Shown here: positions 54,041 to 63,567 of the stretch, piece after piece
Position numbering within the stretch: the first letter of the stretch is position 1
Layout of the letters: each line of letters starts with the position of its first letter
Source: Geothermovivens sp964644845
GTDB lineage: Bacteria > Zhuqueibacterota > Zhuqueibacteria > Oleimicrobiales > Geothermoviventaceae
Direction: 5' to 3'
Length of the DNA: 64,000 nt
Assembly: GCA_964644845.1 (NCBI GenBank)
Contig: CAZXXS010000097.1
Coordinates: forward strand, 186,001-250,000
Program-made: the position numbers and the translations under genes
The notes under the pieces: model-generated
Seen by the model: only the letters and a program-made list of their open reading frames with translations
Databases searched by the model: none
What the model was told of the DNA's origin: nothing

Positions 54041-56188
54041 TCACCGAATCACGATGAACTTTCGGATTGCTCGCTCTCCTTTGCGGTAAAGCAGGTTCCC
54101 TGTTGCTGGATCCCGGACATCTCGGGTTACCGTGAAGGTGGCGATGTAAACACCGCTGACAACGACCTGCCTCGACGACGTTAACAGGTTCCAGGCCTCG
54201 TCGCCGCTGCCGTCCTCGTGATCGATGGACTGGATCAGATCGCCACGTTCTGTGTAGATGTCGATCCTGCAGTACCCCGGGATGTTCAGAAACATAACCT
54301 TGTCCGGCTCACCAGGGAACTGGATGTCTTTGGCTCGCACGTTGTACGGGTTAGGCACCACGCGAATGTCGCTCAAACGTTCGCCCGCCTTCCGCCTCAA
54401 GAAAGCCGGCTCGGTGGTGCGTGTGTAGAAGCGGTTGCTGTGCAAAGGCCCAATTGGATTGGCCTCTCCGGACGTGTTGTTGCTCCCGTCGTTGAAAGCC
54501 ACAATGTAGTAGTAGTACGACACGCCACGTCGGGGTGTCAGATCGTCGTAGATCGTAACACCTGGGCCGCAGGTGTAAACTTCCTCGTACGTGGTGTCTG
54601 GTTTGCCAACAGCCCGGTAGATCTTGTAGCCGGCGAAGTCCGGTTCACTTTCCGACGGACTTGGCTTCCAGCTCAGCGTAATTCGATCCCCTCCGGAGCG
54701 AACCTCGAAGACCGGAGGTGGCAACGGGGGTTGCGGGATCTTGTAGCCAAGATCGTAGTTTCGCTTGGCCCTCCCGAAGGTCAGCAAAATCGAGTCGCGG
54801 CCAGTGTAGACCCACTGGTCCTTGAACTCGTCTTTGTTCGTGGTTGTACTGCCGTCTGGCAAGGTGAACGGACCCTTGTCCGTGGGGTCGTCGTAAGCCT
54901 GTTTCCAACGTCGCCCGATGAGCTCACACATGGTGCGACTCAGGCCTGCCACGCCTTCCGCTTCCACGATCGTGATGCTCTCGCCCGGCTGCAAGTCGAA
55001 CGGTCCGTAGGTGATCCAGATGTTCGTGCCACCGGCGTCGTTGTGCACGGCGAACGGATCTTTGTACTGGTCTTTGTAAGTTTCCCAGAACCGCTCGTTA
55101 CCGCCGAGACCTTTGTAGGGGTTACCACTCAGCATGCTGTAGAGTTTGATCATGTTCACTTCGCTCTCCGGCGACATGTCGCCCAGCCCAGGATAAGTGT
55201 CACCTGCGTGCCAACCTAGGACCACAGGCTGGTACGGATCGTCGGATTTGTCTGAAGCGCTTTTGTCCACGTGCAGCACCACGATGCCCGCGTGTTGCGG
55301 GGAGCACAGGCGCCCGTCACCTTCGATGTCCGGCGCCCCGATGTTGTCGAAGGCATTTTTGGAGGATTGTCCCGCCCAGGCGAAACCGCAGCGCAACCAG
55401 TCCACGATTGGGTTTGTCTCGGTGATGCGTTCGCCCGCGTGGGCAGGGTAGTCTTCACCCCTTTTGGTTACCCACGTGTGTTTGCCCCAGGACTGCCCGT
55501 CGCCAATTTTGTACGCACCTTCGCGGCAAACGCTGTAGCGCACGCCCCAGCCAATGCGAACCCCCTTGAGGGGTGCGTGGAGCTCGATTTCGTCGTCGTA
55601 GTCTGTGTTGCCGGTGTTGGTGAAGGTGAACTCTTTGATGAAGTAGTTGTCGTGGTACTGCTGGCTGAAGTACAGAATGCGACGGGTCATCGTGAGCCCC
55701 ATGGACGTGTTCACGACGTTGGTCACGATCCGGTCGGGAATCTGTTCAGGGTTGATCTCGTCAATTTCCTTCGCGTACGGGGCTGTGATGTCCACGCCGT
55801 CCACGTAGACCTTGGGGCGTTCGAACTTAGCCGTTTCTTTGAGTTCCACGGGAAAAAGGGAAACGCCCACGTAACTCAGGGCGAAGTAGATGCCGTACTT
55901 TTCCCAGTGGTGGCCGTTGGCGTCGGTGAAGTCTTCGCAGCCAAGCCAGGCCCGCTTAATCACCGCATTGTCCTGGTACGGGTAATCCGCGGGCCAGATC
56001 ATGCCCTCGTAGTAGACGTTGTTCCAGGCCCGCTCGGAACCGTAAGCGGAGAAGAGGCTCTGAAGGCTACCCGCTCGAATGTAGCGTTTTTCCGTGCCTT
56101 CCACCTGGGCCAGCACTTGCTGCACCGGCAAAAACAGTCCAAGCGTCAGCAACACTGTGGCAACCCAGCCAGCGCCGCGATGATTCAT
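54041..56188 (-). CDS. Exported FnIII protein with T9SS-like C-terminus (receptor partner 1)
   Basis: 715 residues from ATG 56188, which follows GAAGGAGA and opens a signal peptide (WVATVLLTLGLFLPVQQVLA). The large N-terminal domain (about 30-480) has VVNTSMGLTMTRRILYFSQQ, nearly the same as in the second partner. An FnIII domain lies at about 505-600 (DRITLSWKPSPSESEPDFAG). The FlgD-like C-terminus has RVVPNPYNVRAKDIQFP, VVVSGVYIATFTVTRD and IRKFIVIR. It starts 58 bases after the stop of TonB receptor 1. Likely a surface lid or ligand-binding partner of the receptor (inference). Confidence 0.8.
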   Translation of the reverse strand: MNHRGAGWVATVLLTLGLFLPVQQVLAQVEGTEKRYIRAGSLQSLFSAYGSERAWNNVYYEGMIWPADYPYQDNAVIKRAWLGCEDFTDANGHHWEKYGIYFALSYVGVSLFPVELKETAKFERPKVYVDGVDITAPYAKEIDEINPEQIPDRIVTNVVNTSMGLTMTRRILYFSQQYHDNYFIKEFTFTNTGNTDYDDEIELHAPLKGVRIGWGVRYSVCREGAYKIGDGQSWGKHTWVTKRGEDYPAHAGERITETNPIVDWLRCGFAWAGQSSKNAFDNIGAPDIEGDGRLCSPQHAGIVVLHVDKSASDKSDDPYQPVVLGWHAGDTYPGLGDMSPESEVNMIKLYSMLSGNPYKGLGGNERFWETYKDQYKDPFAVHNDAGGTNIWITYGPFDLQPGESITIVEAEGVAGLSRTMCELIGRRWKQAYDDPTDKGPFTLPDGSTTTNKDEFKDQWVYTGRDSILLTFGRAKRNYDLGYKIPQPPLPPPVFEVRSGGDRITLSWKPSPSESEPDFAGYKIYRAVGKPDTTYEEVYTCGPGVTIYDDLTPRRGVSYYYYIVAFNDGSNNTSGEANPIGPLHSNRFYTRTTEPAFLRRKAGERLSDIRVVPNPYNVRAKDIQFPGEPDKVMFLNIPGYCRIDIYTERGDLIQSIDHEDGSGDEAWNLLTSSRQVVVSGVYIATFTVTRDVRDPATGNLLYRKGERAIRKFIVIR

Positions 56189-56246
56189 CTCGTCTCCTTC
56201 AGCAAGATGCTGCGTGGATCTCAAAGGCTGTTTCGCCTGCGACTTG

Positions 56247-59200
56247 TCAGAACGTAATGCGCACGCCCCAGAAGACGTCACGCGGGTTCAGAAACGTCAA
56301 AGATTTGAAGTTGGGCATGTCGATGTACGACTTGTTCTTCTTACGGCGTGCGTTCCTAGCTGCAATTTCCGGGTCGTTGTTCGGGTTCGGCTCCAGCGGA
56401 TCGTAAGCAACACCCTCCGGACGGTAATCGCCGATCTTGTCGTTGCCGTGCTCGATGCCTTCTTCCCAGGAGAAATTCAGCGATTCCAGGTAGTCGAGGT
56501 AGTCGTACTTGTCGGAAAAAGCAGCACGGCTTAAGTGCTTGAAGTTGAAGGCGTTCCGGATGTCCGCAAAGATCTCCACGGCCACGCGGCCAAAACGCAG
56601 CAATTTCGAAATCCTGGTGTCCACATTGTACCAGTCTTTCCAACGGACGTTGTCCACGATGCCTGGGATATTGTGCGGGTTGTAAGTCTCGTAAGCACCC
56701 GCCTTCCAGTCAGCCAGGACGTTCACGTTCCAGTTGGCCAGCGGTTTGATGCGACCCTGCCAGAAGCTCGGGCCGAAATCGGCTGGTGTGTGAACGTCCA
56801 CGCTCGCGCGTGCGAACGGTCGCGGGTGCGGTTTCGACTGGTAAGGGTTAAGACGCAGGTAGTCGCGCTGCTTGTTGGGGTCTTCGAAATAGCGTGTTAA
56901 GCCGAAGTAACCGGAAGTCGAAACGTGGTACGTGTAGTTCACGAACCCGGTGAGCCAACGGCCGGTTCGTTTCCGCAGAGTAATTTCCAGCCCACGGATG
57001 TCCTGGTAGTTGTTGTTAGCAGCCCGGTAGTACTGCACCGAGTTGTCGATGCTCTGGTAGAAGATCCAGCCGGGCTGGTTCGTGATGTCTTTGTAGTAGG
57101 CAGCCACGTTGATCAGAAACATGTCCATCAGGCTCTGCGCGTAGCCCAGCTCGTAAGCCACTGTTTTCTCGAAACGCATGTTGGGCTCGCCCAGGTAGGT
57201 CACCAGGCCGGTAGCTTCCCGTTGCAGACGGAAACGGTAGGAAGACGGCGGTTCCGACCGAAAATGGCCGTAGTTGAAATAGAGTTTGGAGCTCTCGGTG
57301 ATCGGGTGAGAAATGCCCACGCGCGGACTCAGGCTAAGGTGCGATTTAGCCCTTTCCTTTTTTGCTTCCGTCTCGATTCGGGAGCCGTAGCCAGCGGCCA
57401 GCAGCTTGTCGTAAGGGTCGAGGGCAAAACGCCAGGTGTTGGCGTCGGAGTAATCCAACCGGAGCCCCAGGTTAGCAATGAATCCCTGGAATTCCATTTT
57501 GTCCTGCACGTACGCGCCAACGCGGAAGGGGAAGACCCGGTACTCCATGGTCCGGTTCCACGTGCTCATGGATGGGCTTTCGGTGTAGGAGCGGATGTTG
57601 TAATCGTTGTAGACGATGTTGAAACCTGCCTTCAGCTGGTGGCGAAGGGTCACCTGGCTCGTGATGTCGAATTTCAGGGAAGTGGTTGTGTTCACACTCT
57701 TGTCGCGGCCCAGGTTCATCCAGCCGCCCATGATCATGCCATCAATGCCGGTAACGCTGTAACCCCAGTAGCCGTAAGGTGCTTCGTCTACGAAGTAGCC
57801 TGGAACCGGCTCGTAGCGTTTGGATGTGTCGCGGTCGGCGATCTTGAACGTGTTGTAGCGGTTGATCAAATGTTCGATGCTAAGCTCGTAGAAAGTCACC
57901 GGGCTGAGGACGTGCGTCATTTTGACCCCAAACATGGTGCGGTAAATCGAACTGGGGCTGAAGTAGCCCGGCATGTAGAGAATGGCATTTCCCGAAGTGC
58001 TGTTGAGCAGGTCGGCCACCTCTTCTGTAGTGCGAAGAACTCGTCCAGTGGGTGTGGTCTTCCAATTGTAAGGGGAGACCGAGTGAATTTCCCCGTAAAG
58101 GCCCATCAGATTCAGCCGGATGGCTGGTGTTACGTCCGAGGTAAGTTTGACTTGGGTGTGATTTTCCTGGTAGCTGTCGCGCGACAGCGGGAAAACGAAC
58201 ATGTCGCGCAGCCGAAAATGGGTCAGGAAGAAACGCAGATCCCCGAGCTTCTGCGACAGCCCGGGAAATGGACCTCCGAAGCCCAGATCGAGGACGTAGT
58301 CGGGTTTCTTGATGTCGCCTTGCCGACGGTGTTGCCACTCGTAGAGCCGTTTTGCCCCTTCCGGAGTTAGGTCGTTGCGCGGATCCTGGTCCTGCAAAGT
58401 CGCTTCGGAAACCGCTTCCCAACCTTCAAAGTGGGGGTACTGCCGCTGCGTGTAGGCATCCCACGCGCCGTTGTTCGTGCCTGTCCAGCACACCGCCGGA
58501 TCCTCGTAGGGGCGGTTGAAGTACGAGAACCGGTCGTACACGGACGGGCCAAAATGTTTTGGCGCCGGCGGACTGTAACGCGCGATCACACTACCGTTGT
58601 ACGTTCTTTTGGACCCTTCTTTCGTGACCACATTCACAAGTCCGGAACGCACGTTCCCGTACTCGGCGTTGAATCCCCCGGTTTGAACCTGCACCTCGCG
58701 AATTGCGCTGAGGCTTACCGCCGCGTATGGAATGTTGGAACGCTCATCATTCAGACTGAGACCGTCCACCATGAAAACGGTTTGATTTACAGAACCGCCG
58801 CGCACAACCAACCCCTGGGGGCTGCGCTCGATGCCTGCTTGCAGCGACAGGGCCTCCTCCACGGTGTGCACGGGCATGCTAACCACGGTCTCGGGAGCCA
58901 GGTTCATCTGGCTGTTTGAGACGTCTTTGACCACAATGGGTGGCCGCGCCACCACGACGACTTCTTTACCCTCCAGTACCTGCTGCTTCAGCTTCGCGTC
59001 AACCCGCGTTGTCCGATCGATGACGACCTCTACCTCACGGACGACGTACGGCGCGTAGCCGATCATCGAAAATCGCAGGACGTACTTGCCAGGAGGGACG
59101 TTGAGGATCAGGTAGCTTCCGTTTTCGTCGGTGGCGGCACCCAGGCTTGTCCCGGTGATGACCACATTCACCCCAGGGAGCGGCTCGGCAGTGTCCGCGT

Positions 59201-59306
59201 CCAGAACAGTGCCGACGATTTTCCCCGTCGTACCTGCCCGTGCCGGAGGAGCGAGCAACAGAGAGAGTACAAAGACGCCGCCAATTGTCAGCCGCAACTT
59301 CTTCAT
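56247..59306 (-). CDS. SusC-like TonB-dependent receptor 1
   Basis: 1019 residues. Signal peptide about 1-24 (VFVLSLLLAPPARAG). N-terminal carboxypeptidase-regulatory domain (about 27-108; GTVLDADTAEPLPGVNVVIT). TonB-box-like EVVVVARPP. Plug at about 115-230 (LVVRGGSVNQTVFMVDGLSL, VQVQTGGFNAEYGNVRSGLV). The barrel ends in Phe (GVRITF). It shares long stretches with receptor 2, for example ITESSKLYFNYGHFR and the LRLNPYQSKPHPRP region, showing a recent duplication. AAGGA precedes the ATG. It is the first gene of the envelope locus. Confidence 0.93.
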   Translation of the reverse strand: MKKLRLTIGGVFVLSLLLAPPARAGTTGKIVGTVLDADTAEPLPGVNVVITGTSLGAATDENGSYLILNVPPGKYVLRFSMIGYAPYVVREVEVVIDRTTRVDAKLKQQVLEGKEVVVVARPPIVVKDVSNSQMNLAPETVVSMPVHTVEEALSLQAGIERSPQGLVVRGGSVNQTVFMVDGLSLNDERSNIPYAAVSLSAIREVQVQTGGFNAEYGNVRSGLVNVVTKEGSKRTYNGSVIARYSPPAPKHFGPSVYDRFSYFNRPYEDPAVCWTGTNNGAWDAYTQRQYPHFEGWEAVSEATLQDQDPRNDLTPEGAKRLYEWQHRRQGDIKKPDYVLDLGFGGPFPGLSQKLGDLRFFLTHFRLRDMFVFPLSRDSYQENHTQVKLTSDVTPAIRLNLMGLYGEIHSVSPYNWKTTPTGRVLRTTEEVADLLNSTSGNAILYMPGYFSPSSIYRTMFGVKMTHVLSPVTFYELSIEHLINRYNTFKIADRDTSKRYEPVPGYFVDEAPYGYWGYSVTGIDGMIMGGWMNLGRDKSVNTTTSLKFDITSQVTLRHQLKAGFNIVYNDYNIRSYTESPSMSTWNRTMEYRVFPFRVGAYVQDKMEFQGFIANLGLRLDYSDANTWRFALDPYDKLLAAGYGSRIETEAKKERAKSHLSLSPRVGISHPITESSKLYFNYGHFRSEPPSSYRFRLQREATGLVTYLGEPNMRFEKTVAYELGYAQSLMDMFLINVAAYYKDITNQPGWIFYQSIDNSVQYYRAANNNYQDIRGLEITLRKRTGRWLTGFVNYTYHVSTSGYFGLTRYFEDPNKQRDYLRLNPYQSKPHPRPFARASVDVHTPADFGPSFWQGRIKPLANWNVNVLADWKAGAYETYNPHNIPGIVDNVRWKDWYNVDTRISKLLRFGRVAVEIFADIRNAFNFKHLSRAAFSDKYDYLDYLESLNFSWEEGIEHGNDKIGDYRPEGVAYDPLEPNPNNDPEIAARNARRKKNKSYIDMPNFKSLTFLNPRDVFWGVRITF

Positions 59307-60292
59307 CTTTGTGTCCTTGGATCAATGTTCGAGAGAGTGAAACCTGCGCGAATGGAGGCGGAAGCAACAGAGTGAGGTGGACGGATGGTGCCCCGTGTCT
59401 GGTCGGATTAGGCGGGCGAGCAATGTTGATCCGGGAAAGTACCGAATCGTCGGGGCACAGAAGTCCTGCCCGGGGAAGTTGCTCGGTTGGATGAAAGGGT
59501 TGACGAGACCCTGACTACCTTGTGAGGACGACTCCAGCATACTGCAACGGAACCGAAATGGTTACCCTTCCTCCTGAGTGAGTGGCTTGCCTAAGCCAAA
59601 CAAAATCTAAGGCGCGAAAGTAAAAAAAGCAAGCAAAAGGTCGGAACAACTGGGACGGACGGGCAGTGAGGTTGGGTTGAGCAGCGAACGCGACTGCTCA
59701 AACCGGTTCAGCCGGCGGATTGCACTGCCGCTTGTCGGCTTGCCTTCGGATGTAGTCGATTGATTCGGTGGCACTTGTGCCAGTTCCTGTGTACTCGCGG
59801 TGGAAATCTGATTTTTGTGATCTTGCTCACAGATCGTTGCGGCGGATTGATTCGCAGGATCTTTTGACGGTGGTCTGCATCGAACAACGTGAGTGGTTGT
59901 TGCCGCTCCGTGTCCAGGAGATGGAAAGGGCCCCCAGACAGCTGACTGTTCCACTGGCAAGATGATTGCAACACGAAATCCGGGATTTTGGTTGCTGCGG
60001 CAGCCTGTTGTAAAAGAGTAGCCGGTGGAGAAGGGGGCCGCTGCGTCCAGTTTTACAGGGGGGCAATTCGTGTGGGGCGCCTTCGCAGCCAGACAGTCGG
60101 CGTGCGAGGCTGAACTACCCATTGGCCAAAGCGACCTCGGCCGGATGATCTGACGCAGCGGGGCCAAGCCCGCCAGCAAACGACCTTTTCTGCGGCGTGG
60201 CAGGGATGCCGGTAACCATCGCCTTGTGCGGAGGAATTGGGTGGTTGAGTGACGGTTCAGTAGGACGAAAAAAACAGAGTAAAGGAGGTACG
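59307..60292. other. Divergent intergenic region, 986 bp
   Basis: It separates the minus-strand receptor locus from a plus-strand barrel gene, so it must hold both promoters. No element matching the TTGAC-17-TA pattern was clear on either strand. No gene, repeat or RNA family was recognised. Confidence 0.45.
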
Positions 60293-60874
60293 ATGAAGAA
60301 GCAGGTCTTGTTTGCTGTGGCGGTTGCTCTGGTTCTGACCCTGTCGGTCGGAGCAAATGCTCAGTCCAAGATTGGGTTGATGGGCGTGGGTGGCAAGGCA
60401 GGTTTGGTCATGCCCGAAGGCGACATCGGCAACACCCTGGGACTGGGCGGTGTGGTCCGGCTGGGGCACATCATTCCCGCGATTGCCCTGGACGGGTTCG
60501 TTGACTTCTGGAGGAAGAGCTACGACATTGGCGTGATTGGCTACAAGAGCAGCGTCTCGTTCACGGAAATCGCCATTGCCGGTCTGGCCAAGTACTACTT
60601 CCCGATGGAAGGCAAACTGAAACCTTACGCCGGTGCTGGACTGGGGCTCACCATCAGCACCTCGAGCATTGAGATCGAGGGCGCCGGTTTGTACGGGGTG
60701 CCGCTGAACGAGAGCACTTCCACCTCGGACACGAACCTCGGAGTTCACTTCGTGGGTGGGGCTGAGATGCCTTTGACCCCGACTCTGGACGGTTTCGGGG
60801 AAATCAAGTACTCGATGGACGGTGCGGACTACCTGTCAATCATGGCTGGTGTGGTGTACAAGCTTGGGAAGTAA
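60293..60874 (+). CDS. Small outer-membrane beta-barrel protein
   Basis: 193 residues. ATG 60293 follows AAAGGAGGT; signal peptide about 1-23 (FAVAVALVLTLSVGANAQ). The mature part alternates polar and hydrophobic residues and is Gly-rich, with about eight strands (IGLMGVGGKAGLVMP, FTEIAIAGLAKYYFP, LKPYAGAGLGLTIST, LSIMAGVVYKLG). This is the OmpW/OMP_b-brl fold in which PYAGAGLG is common. It may be a small porin or structural barrel. A strong terminator follows, so it is probably monocistronic. Confidence 0.8.
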   Translation: MKKQVLFAVAVALVLTLSVGANAQSKIGLMGVGGKAGLVMPEGDIGNTLGLGGVVRLGHIIPAIALDGFVDFWRKSYDIGVIGYKSSVSFTEIAIAGLAKYYFPMEGKLKPYAGAGLGLTISTSSIEIEGAGLYGVPLNESTSTSDTNLGVHFVGGAEMPLTPTLDGFGEIKYSMDGADYLSIMAGVVYKLGK

Positions 60875-60906
60875 ACCAAGCCCGACTCAACCAGCGTTGG
60901 AAACGA

Positions 60907-60941
60907 AGCGCAACTCCACCTCAAGGGGTTGCGCTTTTTTC
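60907..60941 (+). terminator. Intrinsic terminator
   Basis: AGCGCAAC (60907-60914) pairs with GTTGCGCT (60928-60935), followed by TTTTTTCTT. Confidence 0.9.
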
Positions 60942-61087
60942 TTGCAGGGCTTTGTGCAGCTCACGGAACGTTTTGTGAAGCTGTGCGTACACGGCAGGAA
61001 CTGTGGGGCTCGTTTCATTCCCTCTGGAAAACGGACGTTTTGAGGACGTTTCCCGCCTTGGGGCACTGAACAAACGGAGGTTCTGCC

Positions 61088-62395
61088 ATGCCTGACCACG
61101 ACCTGGATTTGATTCTGAGAGGAGGATTGGTTGTCTCGAGTTACGGAGCTCAGAAAGGGGACGTGGGCATTCGTGGCGACCGCATCGTAGGCATCGGTTC
61201 TTTGCGCGAAAAGGCGAGGCGGGAAGTTGACTGCAGCGGGAAACTCATTTTGCCGGGTTTCGTGGACGTGCACACCAACGGCGCCGCTGGGTTTGACATG
61301 ACGTACGGTCTCTACGAGATGAAAGAGGAGCGCTTCGTGCGTACCCGGGGACATTTCGAGGAGGGGCTGCGTCAGGCTATTCGACACTACGTTGCTCACG
61401 GAGTGACCTCCCTCTACCTCACCACAATTGCTGCTCCGCTCGGCGGTCTCACCAGAAGTCTGCGCGGCCTGGCACGGTTTGTGGTAAAAGAGCCGGCTGG
61501 ACCCATTCGAGGTGCTTTTGTTGAGGGAACGTTCATCAAGTCGCGTGCGCAACGTGGTGCTCAAAATCCGCGGTATTTTCGCCCGCTGCAGTGGGAAATT
61601 TTCGAGGCTTTGCAGGAAGCAGCGGAAGGATTGATTCGTCGGGTCAACGTTCCTCCCGAACACGGTGAGGACGCTTTTCGTTTTATCCGTCGCCTCCGGG
61701 CTCAAGGCATTGTTCCTGTGGCAGGACACACGGGGGCGACGGCTAACGAGATCCGGCGAGCGACGCAGGCGGGGCTGCGCTCGGCGGTGCACTTTCTGAA
61801 TGGTCCAACCGGTTCATCCGCCAAGCCTTTTGGCGGTGGCGGCGCTGTAGAGGGTATTCTCGGTGAGAGCGAGCTGTTCGTCGAAATGATCGTGGATGGT
61901 TTTCATGTGGCGCCGGCCTACGTGCGCGACGTGCTCGCACGCAAAGGGATCGAACGTTTCATCGCGGTTACCGACAGCATGTTTGCCGCGGGACTCGACG
62001 ACTTGCAGCGCTTTCGAATGGGCGGTGTGGAGGGCCGCGTGGCTCCGGGAGGCGAGTATTTGCAGGTTGCCGACCGTCCGGACGTGCTGTTCGGCAGTCT
62101 CCTGACCATGGACAGGGCATTCGCAAACCTGGTGACCTGGTTGACCAGCGAGATGGACGGGGTGTGGCATCGGCGGCACCAGCCGCTGGAAGAGCGGGAA
62201 GCGTTGCGCTGGGCCGTGATGGCGACGTCGACGAACCCTGCCCGTTTGATGGAGCTCGAGGATACAGGCGATTTGCTCCCGGGACGTCGAGCCGATGTGA
62301 TCGTGGGGAAGCTGGGCAGAACAACGGGGCGTTACGCCCTTTCTGTTGAGATGGTTCTCTCTGGTGGCGAAATGGTGTACAAGAATCTACACTGA
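61088..62395 (+). CDS. nagA: N-acetylglucosamine-6-phosphate deacetylase-like amidohydrolase
   Basis: 435 residues. The ATG follows CGGAGG. It is an amidohydrolase TIM barrel (PGFVDVHTNGAAGFDMT, VEGTFIKSRAQRGAQNP, VPVAGHTGATANEI, SAVHFLNGPTG, AVTDSMFAAG). The metal-ligand Glu (VEG), the two His (AGHTGAT, AVHFLN) and the catalytic Asp (VTDS) of NagA can be placed. Some blocks differ from the common form (EGTF rather than EGPF, GAQNP rather than GAHNP), so it is a divergent member. It would deacetylate GlcNAc-6-P to GlcN-6-P. nagB follows 92 bases downstream, which supports the call. Confidence 0.85.
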   Translation: MPDHDLDLILRGGLVVSSYGAQKGDVGIRGDRIVGIGSLREKARREVDCSGKLILPGFVDVHTNGAAGFDMTYGLYEMKEERFVRTRGHFEEGLRQAIRHYVAHGVTSLYLTTIAAPLGGLTRSLRGLARFVVKEPAGPIRGAFVEGTFIKSRAQRGAQNPRYFRPLQWEIFEALQEAAEGLIRRVNVPPEHGEDAFRFIRRLRAQGIVPVAGHTGATANEIRRATQAGLRSAVHFLNGPTGSSAKPFGGGGAVEGILGESELFVEMIVDGFHVAPAYVRDVLARKGIERFIAVTDSMFAAGLDDLQRFRMGGVEGRVAPGGEYLQVADRPDVLFGSLLTMDRAFANLVTWLTSEMDGVWHRRHQPLEEREALRWAVMATSTNPARLMELEDTGDLLPGRRADVIVGKLGRTTGRYALSVEMVLSGGEMVYKNLH

Positions 62396-62487
62396 CCCTT
62401 CTGTTGAGGGGTAGAACCCCCGAGAGCGGGAACGTACAGCAGCAGGATTTTCTGCGTTCGGCTTTCTCTCAAGTGAAGGAGGTGAGA

Positions 62488-63276
62488 ATGGGACGGCCTT
62501 TGGCTGAGTTTGGCGTGGACAAACTGAAAGTGAAGGTCTTCGCGAGTCGAGAAGAAATGGGGCAAGCAGCTGGTGAAGCTGCAGCAAAGGACTTGCGAGA
62601 GTTTCTGTCCAAGAAGGAAAGGGTGGTCGTGGTTTTTGCTGCAGCGCCGTCGCAAAACGAGTTTCTGGACACCTTGGCTCAGGCTCCGGGCGTCGACTGG
62701 GACCGCGTGGTGGCGCTGCACATGGACGAGTACGTTGGGTTACCCGAAGGGCATCCCCAGCGCTTTTCGGAGTATTTGCGCAAACGGATCTGGGACAAGG
62801 TCCGGCCTGGCGAGGTACACAAAATTCGTGGGAGCGCTCCGGATCCCGAAGAAGAAGCCCGCCGCTACGAACAGCTGGTGCGCGCAAACCCGCCGGATCT
62901 GGTGTTGATGGGGATCGGCGAAAATGGGCACGTTGCCTTCAACGATCCGCCTGTGGCCGATTTTCAGGATCCGCGCCTGGTCAAAGTGGTAGAGCTCGAC
63001 GAGACCTGCCGCATGCAGCAGGTACACGACGGCTGTTTTCCTCGACTGGAGGATGTGCCCACCCACGCGATCACCCTGACCGTTCCGGCGTTGATGTCTG
63101 GCGAAATTCTGCACTGCGTGGTACCCGGGCCAACCAAAACCGATGCGGTGACCCGTACGCTGAGGGGCGAAATCAGCACCGAATGCCCGGCGACAATCCT
63201 GCGCACGCACGATCACGCCACACTGTACCTGGACGCCGAAGCGGCTGCTGGTATTCGAGATCTTTGGGAAAACTAA
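62488..63276 (+). CDS. nagB: Glucosamine-6-phosphate deaminase-like protein
   Basis: 262 residues from ATG 62488, which follows GAAGGAGGTGA. NagB/6-phosphogluconolactonase fold. Key blocks: VVALHMDEYVGLPEGHPQRF, DLVLMGIGENGHVAFNDPP (with the catalytic His) and DVPTHAITLTVPALMSGEIL. It converts GlcN-6-P to fructose-6-P and ammonia, feeding Pgi and glycolysis. The N-terminal substrate loop reads VVFAAAPSQNEFLDTLAQ, not the usual LPTGSTP, as in the more distant NagB-like subfamily. Some uncertainty about exact substrate remains. Confidence 0.85.
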   Translation: MGRPLAEFGVDKLKVKVFASREEMGQAAGEAAAKDLREFLSKKERVVVVFAAAPSQNEFLDTLAQAPGVDWDRVVALHMDEYVGLPEGHPQRFSEYLRKRIWDKVRPGEVHKIRGSAPDPEEEARRYEQLVRANPPDLVLMGIGENGHVAFNDPPVADFQDPRLVKVVELDETCRMQQVHDGCFPRLEDVPTHAITLTVPALMSGEILHCVVPGPTKTDAVTRTLRGEISTECPATILRTHDHATLYLDAEAAAGIRDLWEN

Positions 63277-63567
63277 AGAACCGGAGCGGAGAGGGACTGC
63301 TTTGGAGGGGGCTATCACGCGGTCGGGTAGCGACTCCTGACTTTGAGAGAGGAGGCAGCTGCAGCGGACCGGTGCGGAGCCCGGAACGGAGAAGTCAGGA
63401 CAGGAACAAGGGTTCGCCCGCAGCGGGAGACGTGCTGTGGGGTTGCGTTTTTCGCCAAAAGCCAAAGGGCGGGAGCTCTGGCTGGCAGTCCAAATGCTCC
63501 CGCCCTTGGCGGAGGTAGGGATGTAACGACCAGCGGTTGCCCACTGGCTGCCTCAAGGACCGCTATC
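63277..63567. other. Convergent intergenic region, 291 bp
   Basis: Contains the inverted repeat at 63462-63510. Nothing else was recognised. Confidence 0.5.
63462..63510. terminator. Terminator-like inverted repeat between convergent genes
   Basis: AAGGGCGGGAGC (63465-63476) and GCTCCCGCCCTT (63496-63507) pair perfectly, with GCC/GGC outside. There is no clear T run on either side. Confidence 0.55.
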
